A DNA stretch of 11,989 nucleotides from Candidatus Gastranaerophilales bacterium. Lineage in GTDB: Bacteria > Cyanobacteriota > Vampirovibrionia > Gastranaerophilales > Gastranaerophilaceae. The notes below the pieces were generated by a model, which saw nothing but the letters and a program-made list of their open reading frames with translations, made no database searches and was not told the origin of the DNA. This document shows positions 5,791 to 11,989 of the stretch, piece after piece. A program made the translations under genes and the position numbers. The number at the start of each line of letters is the position of its first letter. Positions within the stretch are counted from its first letter, which is position 1. The stretch covers positions 1 through 11,989 of the forward strand of contig CAAFVD010000068.1 in the NCBI GenBank assembly GCA_900766355.1. Reading direction: 5' to 3'.

Positions 5791-6666
5791 CTATTTATAA
5801 ACATGAGGGTTTATTCTTGCAAAATGAGCCCCTGTATAAAAATAAGCTAGTATTTGATAAGCATTATATCCCATATCCGCAAGGTTTTTAGCCCCATATT
5901 GAGTCATGCCAACACCATGCCCTCTAATACCTGTTTCATCATCAAATGACTTTACAGATTGTAAATATGGAATATCATTTCCCCATGCCTGTAAGGCTGA
6001 TTTAGTTTGACCACCAGCAGATGCTGAATACATTGTCGAAATTATTTTATTATTATAAGTTAGAACCAATCCTTTTGTTTCATCTACTGCTTTGTTTGTA
6101 GCTGAGGTTTCAGCTAAAACCCCATTATATACTTGATCCATAGTCGAATCTAACAAATCAAAACCTTGAGAAGCATGTTTTCCTAAATTAGCTATAGCAT
6201 AACTTCTAACGGCTATGGCTTGAGCTTTTAAAGCTTCCATGTTCCAAGAAGAAGGCATTTCAGCAGGTGTTACACCTCTTACATAATCTTCAATCCCAAC
6301 ATCATTTATAACTGTCATATTGCCGTTATTATTGATTATATGAATTGTTCCTTTGTACCATTTTTGCTTTACACAAATATATGAATTTGAATCAAATGTG
6401 CGTATTGTTATTCTATCATTTTCAATTTTTACTTTATCACTATCTTCGCTTCTGATTTCAAAATGATTTCGTTTTGATTTAATCTCGTAAGTCGTAAGTT
6501 TACACAAAGGCATTATTTGTTTACTTGTTGTAGTATCTACAATTTGACCTTCAGTAGCCGTTCCTAAATAAACTTTATCATCATCTAAAACTAAACCAAC
6601 TTTTATTGCATACGCAGGTTGTATCAAAAATAATATAAACAATCCTAATAATATAAACTTCTTCAT
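5791..6666 (-). CDS. Exported SpoIID/LytB-domain protein (putative lytic transglycosylase)
   Basis: The family cleaves peptidoglycan glycan strands stripped of side chains; here it would act outside the cytoplasmic membrane. Of 291 residues, 1-20 form a signal peptide (MKK, a hydrophobic core, PAYA cut site). A beta-rich region at 21-120 leads into the SpoIID domain at about 121-225: VGIEDYVRGVTPAEMPSSW with the expected catalytic Glu136, EALKAQAIAVRSYAI, MDQVYNG, AVDETKGLVLTY and YSASAGGQT. The second signature GHGVGMTQYGAKNLA is at 250-264. Only about ten residues separate PYLQSVKSFDDE from GHGVGM, whereas sporulation SpoIID proteins have a long segment there, so this is a compact form. There is no reason to think the organism sporulates; the domain is also known in cyanobacteria. 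It lies 39 bases after the M16 gene, same strand. No Shine-Dalgarno precedes the ATG; see the -10 box at 6674-6679. Confidence 0.9.
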   Translation of the reverse strand: MKKFILLGLFILFLIQPAYAIKVGLVLDDDKVYLGTATEGQIVDTTTSKQIMPLCKLTTYEIKSKRNHFEIRSEDSDKVKIENDRITIRTFDSNSYICVKQKWYKGTIHIINNNGNMTVINDVGIEDYVRGVTPAEMPSSWNMEALKAQAIAVRSYAIANLGKHASQGFDLLDSTMDQVYNGVLAETSATNKAVDETKGLVLTYNNKIISTMYSASAGGQTKSALQAWGNDIPYLQSVKSFDDETGIRGHGVGMTQYGAKNLADMGYNAYQILAYFYTGAHFARINPHVYK

Positions 6667-6673
6667 GATTTAT

Positions 6674-6679
6674 ATTATA
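6674..6679 (-). promoter_or_regulatory. -10-like TATAAT next to the SpoIID-domain start
   Basis: On the minus strand TATAAT is followed by seven bases and then the ATG at 6666, so a transcript from it would begin at or very near the start codon. The -35 position at 17 bases is only TTTTTT. No Shine-Dalgarno is seen before this ATG. This is suggestive of a leaderless message but not more. Confidence 0.3.
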
Positions 6680-6705
6680 AAAAGATTTTTAATCACAAAA
6701 AAGGA

Positions 6706-8040
6706 TTAATTAGAGGATTTTTCAGGCAAAAGAACTGAAATAACTGCATTATTAATATTAAAGAATTGTTCTGCTGCATTATGCAAATCTTGTATAGAAA
6801 TTTCATTCAAGATTGTTAAATAATCCTCAACTAATGACAAGTTATTGCATACTGTCATATAATATCCGATAGTTTCACCAATTTCAGATACGGTTTCTGC
6901 ATTATATGCAAACCTTGATTCAATTTTTTTCTTAGCCTTTTTGAATTCATCTTCTGTAATATCTTGTTTAATTTTTTCTAATTCTTGTTTTATCAAAGAA
7001 ATAGCTTCTTCTTTCTTTTCTGGAATAAAGTTTGCTTGTACAAATATATTTCCACCATCTTTAAAGATATAATGCTCTGCATCAATCATATTAAAGACTG
7101 GAGAATGTTTTGTTTCAATCAAATTATGATACAATCTAGAACTTGAACCTTCTCCTAAAATAATTGATAACATATCAAGTAAAATATTATTTTTTATATC
7201 AATTGCAGGTGCTCCCAAATACCCAAACATTAAAAACGCAGTATTTATACAAGCTGTGTTTTCAATATATTTAGTTTCTTGAGTTGGGGTGTCAATTTCA
7301 TTTTCTTTGTTGATATGCATAGGCCTGTCACCAAAATCAAACAAATTTTCTAATTTTTCTAATACTTTTTGGTTATCAAAATCACCAACAACAATGGTTG
7401 TCATGTTGTTTGGAGAATAGAATGTTTTGTAATACTCCATAATCTCCTGTTGAGTTACTTGAGAGATTATTTCTGGAGTACCTATTACATCTCGTTTGTA
7501 AGGGTGGTTTGTATACATAGCCTTATTACAAGCATTATAAACTTTTGTCCAAGGCTGGTCTTTTCTCATTCTTATTTCTTCTATTACAACGTGACGTTCA
7601 CGTTTATCAGTAACTGCTGTATCATTAATATCAAATGGTGCTCCAATTTCTTCAGGAGGTAAAACTGGATCTATCATCATATCTGCATGAAGTTCTAATG
7701 CTTTATAAAAATCTTGATTATTTTCGCCTTTAGGTAATGTCACATAATAGAACGTATAGTCTTTCCAAGTTGCGGCATTAACTATTGCACCTTTAGATTC
7801 AAGTATTCTGTCAAATTCTCCAGCTTTATGTTTATGAGTACCTTTAAACATTAAATGTTCTAGGAAATGAGAAATACCATTATTTTTATCAGTTTCATTT
7901 ATAGAGCCTGTTCGAACCCATGTACTAATATTAACTAGCCCACCTTCTTTATGAGCCAATACTATTTTATGTCCATTATCTCTTTCATAAACTTCTACGT
8001 CTTGTGTTAAAAACGGATATTTTACAGATATTTTCTTCAT
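6706..8040 (-). CDS. M16 family zinc metallopeptidase (processing-peptidase-like)
   Basis: Inverzincin-type peptidase related to mitochondrial processing peptidase and bacterial PqqL-like enzymes; substrate unknown. Of 444 residues, the N-terminal M16 domain has the full zinc site HFLEH (His58, Glu61, His62) in GISHFLEHLMFKGT, with the third ligand probably Glu154 in VVIEEIRM. It also has the NAATWKDYTFYYVTLP block (family form NAxTxxExTxY) at 88-103. Between PVLPPEE and ERHVVIEEIRM there are about 17 extra residues (IGAPFDINDTAVTDKR), lengthening the usual gap to the third ligand. The C-terminal inactive M16 domain begins near 180 and includes SSRLYHNLIE. No signal peptide, so cytoplasmic. 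The start has AGAGAGGT a few bases upstream. It is the first gene of a two-gene minus-strand unit with the SpoIID-domain gene and diverges from enolase. The active-site set is complete, so an active peptidase is expected. Confidence 0.93.
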   Translation of the reverse strand: MKKISVKYPFLTQDVEVYERDNGHKIVLAHKEGGLVNISTWVRTGSINETDKNNGISHFLEHLMFKGTHKHKAGEFDRILESKGAIVNAATWKDYTFYYVTLPKGENNQDFYKALELHADMMIDPVLPPEEIGAPFDINDTAVTDKRERHVVIEEIRMRKDQPWTKVYNACNKAMYTNHPYKRDVIGTPEIISQVTQQEIMEYYKTFYSPNNMTTIVVGDFDNQKVLEKLENLFDFGDRPMHINKENEIDTPTQETKYIENTACINTAFLMFGYLGAPAIDIKNNILLDMLSIILGEGSSSRLYHNLIETKHSPVFNMIDAEHYIFKDGGNIFVQANFIPEKKEEAISLIKQELEKIKQDITEDEFKKAKKKIESRFAYNAETVSEIGETIGYYMTVCNNLSLVEDYLTILNEISIQDLHNAAEQFFNINNAVISVLLPEKSSN

Positions 8041-8060
8041 ACATTACCTCTCTAGTGAGT

Positions 8061-8066
8061 ATTATA
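8061..8066 (-). promoter_or_regulatory. -10 box for the M16 gene
   Basis: Perfect TATAAT on the minus strand, 20 bases before the M16 start codon. No good -35 hexamer is seen at 16-18 bases upstream (an AT-rich, T-run stretch lies there), so the assignment is modest. Confidence 0.45.
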
Positions 8067-8093
8067 ACCGAAAAAAATCGTTGAGTATAGTTA

Positions 8094-8127
8094 TTTACAT
8101 ATTGAATAAAAAGTGGAATAATATAAT
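8094..8127 (+). promoter_or_regulatory. Enolase promoter region
   Basis: TTTACA (8094-8099), 17 bases, then AATAAT (8117-8122), overlapping a perfect TATAAT at 8122-8127 that could instead be used with a poorer -35. The start of transcription would be about 25-30 bases before the enolase ATG. It is back to back with the M16 promoter. Confidence 0.5.
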
Positions 8128-8157
8128 CTGTTAATATATTTATTTTAGGAGTGTTTT

Positions 8158-9435
8158 ATGGGCTTATTTATAGAAGATGTAAAAGCAAGACAGATATTAG
8201 ATTCAAGAGGAGTTCCTACAATAGAAGTTGATGTAAGACTATCAAATGGTGCACTAGGCAGAGCTGCCGTCCCATCAGGGGCATCGACAGGTGTTTATGA
8301 AGCTTTAGAATTAAGAGATGGTAATCAATTTGATTATATGGGGAAAGGTGTTTCAAAAGCCGTTGACAATGTAAATATTACAATTGCTCCTGAATTAATC
8401 GGGGCAAATCCTTCTCATCAGCAAGACTTAGATGCGTTAATGCTTTCTTTTGATGGAACAGATAACAAATCTAAACTAGGTGCAAATGCTATTTTAGGGG
8501 TATCAATGGCAATCGCAAGAGCTGCGGCTTTAGGTTATAAGATGCCTTTATACAAATATTTAGGCGGTATTGAAGCAAGAGTTATGCCAACTCCGATGAT
8601 GAATATTTTAAACGGAGGTGTTCATGCAGATAATAAACTTGATTTTCAAGAATTTATGATAACTCCAGTTGGTGCAAAATCTTTTAAACATGCTTTAAAA
8701 ATGGGAACAGAAGTTTTTCACACTTTAAAAAATATTCTAAAAGCAAGTAATTTATCTACTTCTGTTGGCGATGAAGGAGGTTTTGCACCTTACGTTCATA
8801 CCAACGAAGAAGCAATTGAATTAATAATGGACGCAATTTCACAAGCTGGATACACTTTTGATGATATAAAATTATGCTTAGATGTTGCATCTTCCGAATT
8901 TTATGAAAACAAAAAATACAACCTTGAAAATGGCAACAAACAACTTTCTCGAGAAGAAATGGTAAGTTACTTAGAAGAATTAGTAAACAAATATCCAATA
9001 ATTTCAATAGAGGACGGTATGGCAGAGGACGACTGGAAAGGTTGGGACTTATTAACTAAAACTTTAGGTAAAAAGTGTCAATTGGTTGGAGATGATTTGT
9101 TTGTTACAAACACAAAACGTATAAGCGAAGGAATAAGTAAAAAGATTGCGAATTCCGTACTTATTAAACTTAATCAAATAGGAACATTAACAGAAACTTT
9201 ATCTGCAATTGATATGGCAAAGAAAGCTGGGTATACTGCAATCGTTTCTCATAGGTCAGGAGAAACAGAAGATACGTTTATTGCAGATTTAGCAGTTGCT
9301 ACAAATTGCGGACTGATAAAAACAGGTTCTTTATCAAGAAGTGACAGGTTAGCAAAATATAATCAATTGTTAAGAATTGAGGAGGAACTAGGTAATGCTG
9401 CTATTTATAACGGTATAAAATCTTATAATATATAA
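8158..9435 (+). CDS. eno: Enolase (phosphopyruvate hydratase)
   Basis: Converts 2-phosphoglycerate to phosphoenolpyruvate in glycolysis; cytoplasmic, Mg2+-dependent. The 425 residues are full length. Visible family blocks: ARQILDSRGVPTIEVDV at 10-26, the mobile loop PSGASTGVYEALELRDG near 39-55, GANAILGVSMA, MNILNGGVHADNKLDFQEFMI, the catalytic acid loop GDEGGFAP near 204-211, and metal ligands in LDVASSEF, SIEDGMAEDDW (Glu/Asp near 285) and VGDDLF. The catalytic lysine lies in LIKLNQIGTLTE, followed by the signature SHRSGETED and KTGSLSRSDR. Start: ATG with AGGAG at 8147-8151, 6 bases upstream. It is a single gene; no clear terminator follows, so some reading into rplU is possible. Confidence 0.98.
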   Translation: MGLFIEDVKARQILDSRGVPTIEVDVRLSNGALGRAAVPSGASTGVYEALELRDGNQFDYMGKGVSKAVDNVNITIAPELIGANPSHQQDLDALMLSFDGTDNKSKLGANAILGVSMAIARAAALGYKMPLYKYLGGIEARVMPTPMMNILNGGVHADNKLDFQEFMITPVGAKSFKHALKMGTEVFHTLKNILKASNLSTSVGDEGGFAPYVHTNEEAIELIMDAISQAGYTFDDIKLCLDVASSEFYENKKYNLENGNKQLSREEMVSYLEELVNKYPIISIEDGMAEDDWKGWDLLTKTLGKKCQLVGDDLFVTNTKRISEGISKKIANSVLIKLNQIGTLTETLSAIDMAKKAGYTAIVSHRSGETEDTFIADLAVATNCGLIKTGSLSRSDRLAKYNQLLRIEEELGNAAIYNGIKSYNI

Positions 9436-9464
9436 ACAGTTTGTATTTCTTTATAGAATGGAGT

Positions 9465-9493
9465 TTGACATACAAAAACTTTTATAATATTCT
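9465..9493 (+). promoter_or_regulatory. Promoter of the rplU-rpmA operon
   Basis: Perfect TTGACA (9465-9470), 17-base spacer, then TATTCT (9488-9493). Transcription would start about 9500, giving a leader of roughly 90 bases before rplU. Confidence 0.7.
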
Positions 9494-9499
9494 ATTTTT

Positions 9500-9592
9500 A
9501 TGGGTTACTATGTGTAATCTATGTAGTGTTAGATAGGTTAATCGTTCTAAAAACCGCAAGGTTACGATTCCTTAAAAAGAAAGGATACAAGA
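9500..9592 (+). promoter_or_regulatory. Structured leader of rplU mRNA
   Basis: Two hairpins can form. The first is ATCTA (9517-9521) with TAGAT (9530-9534), 8-base loop. The second is two-part: AATCGT (9540-9545) with ACGATT (9564-9569), a 6-base bulge on the 5' side, then AACC (9552-9555) with GGTT (9560-9563) capped by GCAA, a GNRA tetraloop. The Shine-Dalgarno AAGGA (9581-9585) follows. Ribosomal protein operons are often autoregulated through such leaders; L21 leaders are known in Firmicutes, but I cannot claim a match. Confidence 0.5.
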
Positions 9593-9949
9593 ATGTACGC
9601 AATAGTCGAAACAGGTGGCAAACAATATCAAGTAGAAGAAGGTCGTTACGTTGACGTTGAATTATTAGAAGGTCAAGCAGATTCTTCTGTTGTTTTTGAT
9701 AAAGTTGTTATGATTGTAAATGGTAAAAAGTCTAAAGTTGGACAACCTTATGTAGCTAACGCAAAAGCTGAAGGTACAATTGTAAAACATGACAAAGCTA
9801 AAAAAGTTATTGTTTACAAACAAAGACCTAAAAAAGGTTACAGAGTAAAACGTGGTCATAGACAAGAATTTACAAGAGTAATGATTAACAAAATCAGAAC
9901 AACTGCTTCTAAAAAAGCTACAGCAGAAGCTGAAACTACAGAAGCATAA
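9593..9949 (+). CDS. rplU: 50S ribosomal protein L21
   Basis: Binds 23S rRNA in the large subunit. The 118 residues begin MYAIVETGGKQYQVEEGRYVDVE, the family N-terminus, followed by the KKVIVYKQRPKKGYRVKRGHRQEFTRVMINKI block that carries the L21 signature. The core ends near residue 104; an Ala/Glu/Thr-rich tail (KKATAEAETTEA) makes it longer than the usual ~103. The ATG has AAGGA at 7 bases. The gene is followed 42 bases later by rpmA, with no intervening Prp (ysxB) protease gene. Confidence 0.97.
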   Translation: MYAIVETGGKQYQVEEGRYVDVELLEGQADSSVVFDKVVMIVNGKKSKVGQPYVANAKAEGTIVKHDKAKKVIVYKQRPKKGYRVKRGHRQEFTRVMINKIRTTASKKATAEAETTEA

Positions 9950-9991
9950 GTAACAGTATTAGTAAAACAACAACTAAAAGGAGAATAAACA

Positions 9992-10246
9992 ATGGCACAT
10001 AAGAAAGGTATGGGATCTACCCGTAACGGTCGTGATTCGGAAGCTAAGCGTTTAGGCGTTAAAAAATTCGGTGGAGAAATGGTTAAAGCCGGAAATATCA
10101 TAATTAGACAACGTGGAACAAAAGTTCAGCCTGGTAATAATGTAGGTATTGGTTCTGATGATACTTTATTTGCATTGATTGATGGTCAAGTTAAATTTGA
10201 ACCGCACAGACGTGATAAAAAACAAGTTAGTGTTTACGCTGTATAA
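9992..10246 (+). CDS. rpmA: 50S ribosomal protein L27
   Basis: Large-subunit protein whose N-terminal tail reaches towards the peptidyl transferase centre. The 84 residues start MAHKKGMGSTRNGRDSEAKRLGVKKFGG and end with PHRRDKKQVSVYAV, as in typical L27. The N-terminus is the short type: it lacks the extension that Firmicutes L27 carries and that Prp removes. Consistent with this, no prp gene lies between rplU and rpmA. AAAGGAG (9977-9983) is 8 bases before the ATG. A strong terminator follows at 10261-10310. Confidence 0.98.
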   Translation: MAHKKGMGSTRNGRDSEAKRLGVKKFGGEMVKAGNIIIRQRGTKVQPGNNVGIGSDDTLFALIDGQVKFEPHRRDKKQVSVYAV

Positions 10247-10260
10247 TTAGATTAAATACA

Positions 10261-10310
10261 AAGTAAAAAAGAAGGACTCTTTGCTAAAAGGGTTCTTCTT
10301 TTTTTTACTT
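10261..10310 (+). terminator. Rho-independent terminator of rplU-rpmA
   Basis: AAAAAAGAAGGACTCTTT pairs with AAAGGGTTCTTCTTTTTT around a short GCTA loop with a few imperfect pairs, followed by a T-rich run. The outermost AAGT/ACTT also pair. It lies 14 bases after the rpmA stop. Confidence 0.92.
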
Positions 10311-10332
10311 GTTGTTATTTCTTTTTCTTTTT

Positions 10333-10411
10333 AGTCATCTTGAGCGTAGCGAAAGATCTCTAACAAAGCTTGCCAGAGATTCTTCGAGGACTTTGTACCC
10401 AAAGATTGACA
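10333..10411. repeat. ~79-bp palindromic intergenic repeat
   Basis: The ends are near-inverted copies (GTCATCTT at 10334 and AAGATTGAC at 10402-10410). Inner arms GCGAAAGATCTCT and AGAGATTCTTCG pair imperfectly around a central AAGCTT palindrome. The GTCATCTTGAGCGTAGCGAA start resembles a type of short palindromic repeat found dispersed in many bacterial genomes, but only one copy is in this window. Non-coding. Confidence 0.7.
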
Positions 10412-10412
10412 C

Positions 10413-10520
10413 TATAATGAACAGAATGGTTTGGTGGTGATATTATGTAGATTTAATTTCAATGAGGCTCAATAAACCAAACCGAACTTCCAACGTAACC
10501 TATCTACGTACGTAGTACAA
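10413..10520. other. Base-paired non-coding stretch
   Basis: The gap contains complementary pairs that could nest into one fold: TATGTAGAT (10444-10452) with ATCTACGTA (10502-10510, one G-T pair), and separately GGTTTGGT (10428-10435) with ACCAAACC (10476-10483). These two pairings cross, so they form either a pseudoknot or alternatives. A perfect 12-base palindrome CTACGTACGTAG sits at 10504-10515. A TATAAT is found at 10413-10418 (plus), with no good -35. No open frame of meaning. It may be a small RNA, a degenerate mobile palindrome or chance. Confidence 0.35.
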
Positions 10521-10526
10521 AAATAA

Positions 10527-10547
10527 AACCACTATATTATAGTGGTT
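10527..10547 (-). terminator. Terminator of the 10605-11915 gene
   Basis: AACCACTATA and TATAGTGGTT are perfectly complementary with one base between (in practice a stem of about 8 and a small loop). On the minus strand the stem runs into TTTTATTTTTG, whereas on the plus strand an A-rich run follows, so it serves the minus-strand gene that stops at 10605. Confidence 0.85.
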
Positions 10548-10604
10548 AAAAAATTATTATAGGGAAAAATTATGTTAGAATCTTTTAATTATCTTCAGCT
10601 AAGA

Positions 10605-11915
10605 TTAAGCATTGAATGTTTTGAATGAAGTTTCAATGTTTTTGCTGATAACCTTGTTTACTGCATCCATTTCAGTTTGGATAGCAGAGTGTTCTGTGTT
10701 CAATTGAGATAATCTCAATTCAAGGTTTTTATCTTGAGCTTGAAGAATTTCTATATGAGCATTAATTTCATTTTGTTTTTGGTCATATACATATTGGTCA
10801 TAAGTATATTGGTTGTAAGCATCTTCATAAGCATTATCATCTGTTTCTGTGCTTGCAGTCATTGTGTAAGTATTACCTTCTGCATCTGTCATAGATGAGA
10901 TTCTGCCAGTTGTATCAAATTCGATTTGAACACCACTTAATTGAGTTTTTTGAGATTTGTTCATAGATGCAACTGCAAAAGTTGTTATGCTTAGTGTTGA
11001 ATTGTTAGCACTTTTTTCAACATCTTCTTTTTTAGCAAATCTAATACCAGTGCTTGATTTGTATTGGTAGTATTCATTAATATCTAAACCTGCGTTGATG
11101 AAAGCTTCTTTGTATTCAGAACCAACTGTAGAGAAAGTTGTATCATTTGAAGCTGAGTAAGTAACAACATTATCGCTACCGTAAGTGTTATCAGAAGTGT
11201 TTTCTTGGAACTTAGTAACTTTTTCACCTTTGTCTAAAGCACTTTGGTAAGAAGCTCTGTCTGCAAGTTGAACACTAACAGTAGAATATCCAATTTCATC
11301 AGATTCTTTTTTTACTAAAGCTGTATATTCATCTTTAAGTTTACCATTGTCTAAAGCTGCAGTTTTATCAACTTGATTTCCGAATTTGTCATAAAAAGTT
11401 ACATCTCCAGCAGCAACTCTATCATCAGAGTATCTTTCTGAATTATTATTTAATGCAGTATATTCGCCGTGTTCATCATCTTCTCTGAATGTTTGAACAT
11501 AGTATTGTAAATCAGCGTTGTATGCTTCATTAGGATTGTTAACTAATTCAGCTTTACCAGTTTTAGTAGAGCTTGCATTAGCACTTGCAGTAATTTTGTA
11601 TGCTGTGTTTTCTTGAACTCCGATTGAAGCAAGAGTTGTAGTATATTCTACTAAATAGTTACCCTTGTTATCTTGAGGAAGAACTTGAGCGATAGTAGCA
11701 TCGTTACCTCCGATAACAAATGAATATTTAATAGTAGTATAATCATCTGTAGATGGTGGTGTAGGAACTGTCATTGTCAATAAACTGTTATAATAATTTG
11801 CAGATTGGTTTGACAAATTAGTTCTTTGTTGGTTTATTTGTTGACCTTCAAATTCTAAGTTAGATTGTCTTGCTGTTAATGATAGCAATCTTGCTTGTGA
11901 TGCTGACAAACCCAT
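10605..11915 (-). CDS. Uncharacterised protein, helical ends and beta-rich middle
   Basis: 436 residues. The frame also opens at a TTG six bases upstream, but AGGAG at 11924-11928 is 8 bases from the ATG at 11915 and only 2 from the TTG, so the ATG is the start. Residues 1-50 (MGLSASQARLLSLTARQ, then Gln/Asn-rich heptad-like sequence) and the last ~75 (from YDQKQNEINAHIEILQAQ to NIETSFKTFNA) are predicted amphipathic helices. Residues about 60-350 are Thr/Ser/Asn/Asp-rich with short strands and turns. There is a Tyr-rich stretch near 360 (YEDAYNQYTYDQYVYDQ) before the C-terminal helix. No signal peptide, no membrane helix, no cysteine. The terminal-helix plus variable-centre plan resembles flagellin and hook-associated proteins, but no diagnostic flagellin residues are seen, and the resemblance is architectural inference. 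I recall proteins with this N-terminus in Gastranaerophilales. No neighbouring gene hints at function; it ends in its own terminator at 10527-10547. Confidence 0.85.
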   Translation of the reverse strand: MGLSASQARLLSLTARQSNLEFEGQQINQQRTNLSNQSANYYNSLLTMTVPTPPSTDDYTTIKYSFVIGGNDATIAQVLPQDNKGNYLVEYTTTLASIGVQENTAYKITASANASSTKTGKAELVNNPNEAYNADLQYYVQTFREDDEHGEYTALNNNSERYSDDRVAAGDVTFYDKFGNQVDKTAALDNGKLKDEYTALVKKESDEIGYSTVSVQLADRASYQSALDKGEKVTKFQENTSDNTYGSDNVVTYSASNDTTFSTVGSEYKEAFINAGLDINEYYQYKSSTGIRFAKKEDVEKSANNSTLSITTFAVASMNKSQKTQLSGVQIEFDTTGRISSMTDAEGNTYTMTASTETDDNAYEDAYNQYTYDQYVYDQKQNEINAHIEILQAQDKNLELRLSQLNTEHSAIQTEMDAVNKVISKNIETSFKTFNA

Positions 11916-11923
11916 AATCAATT

Positions 11924-11928
11924 CTCCT
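11924..11928 (-). promoter_or_regulatory. Shine-Dalgarno deciding the start of the 436-residue gene
   Basis: AGGAG on the minus strand, eight bases before ATG at 11915. It is too close (two bases) to the in-frame TTG at 11921 to serve that codon. Confidence 0.8.
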
Positions 11929-11989
11929 ATAATTTTTCCTTATAGTTTTGATTACGGCTTGTTTTATACAAATCTTTAGCGTTTTTGGG

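Noticed and set aside
7369..7662. 97-codon plus-strand open frame
   Set aside because: Antisense to the M16 peptidase and of low-complexity hydrophobic composition.
9436..9464. Enolase terminator
   Set aside because: No hairpin with a T-run is visible between the enolase stop and the rplU promoter.
9856..10101. 81-codon minus-strand open frame
   Set aside because: Spans the rplU and rpmA genes on the opposite strand; both are certain.
10572..10628. Short plus-strand frame starting MLESFNYLQ
   Set aside because: Eighteen codons, runs into the opposite gene, and its upstream GGGAA is an ordinary coincidence.

Overview
AT-rich bacterial DNA with short intergenic gaps, clear Shine-Dalgarno sites and ATG starts at most genes. 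The best lineage guess is a non-photosynthetic gut relative of the cyanobacteria (Gastranaerophilales/Melainabacteria). This is inference from three points. The YidC carries a large soluble insertion between its second and third core membrane segments, which I recall from cyanobacterial YidC. The minus-strand protein near the right edge begins MGLSASQARLLSLTARQ, a start I associate with uncharacterised Gastranaerophilales proteins. A small hypothetical protein starts with a short N-terminal 'VSFG' motif that I also loosely associate with that group. No rRNA, CRISPR array, transposase, integrase or phage gene is visible.

Layout, left to right. (1) 1-763: 3' part of a plus-strand gene whose beginning lies off the window; it opens with five 12-residue PTPTVDATP repeats. 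(2) 788-824: strong hairpin terminator between convergent genes. (3) 838-1269, minus: small hypothetical protein. (4) 1270-1853: a 584-base gap holding tRNA-Asn(GTT) on the minus strand, a second copy of the tRNA 3' end, an 86-base imperfect hairpin between the two copies, and the yidC promoter. (5) 1854-5298, plus: yidC, queA and a MATE transporter, tightly packed (yidC/queA share one base, queA/MATE overlap by 10). (6) 5359-5631, minus: HU, with its own terminator and promoter. (7) 5791-8040, minus: a SpoIID-domain exported protein downstream of an M16 zinc peptidase. (8) 8158-9435, plus: enolase. (9) 9465-10310, plus: promoter, structured leader, rplU, rpmA and a terminator. (10) 10311-10604: a palindromic repeat and a second base-paired region. 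(11) 10605-11915, minus: a 436-residue protein with helical ends and a variable beta-rich middle.

How the genes fit together. Most are housekeeping: membrane protein insertion (YidC), queuosine synthesis in tRNA (QueA), nucleoid structure (HU), envelope peptidoglycan processing (SpoIID domain), proteolysis (M16), glycolysis (enolase) and the large ribosomal subunit (L21, L27). The lineage-specific material sits in the two hypothetical proteins near the edges, the small 838-1269 protein and the intergenic palindromes. I see no obvious new multi-gene system. The features most worth a second look are the duplicated tRNA-Asn 3' end with its hairpin element, the L21 leader, the structured gap at 10413-10520 and the flagellin-like layout of the last gene.
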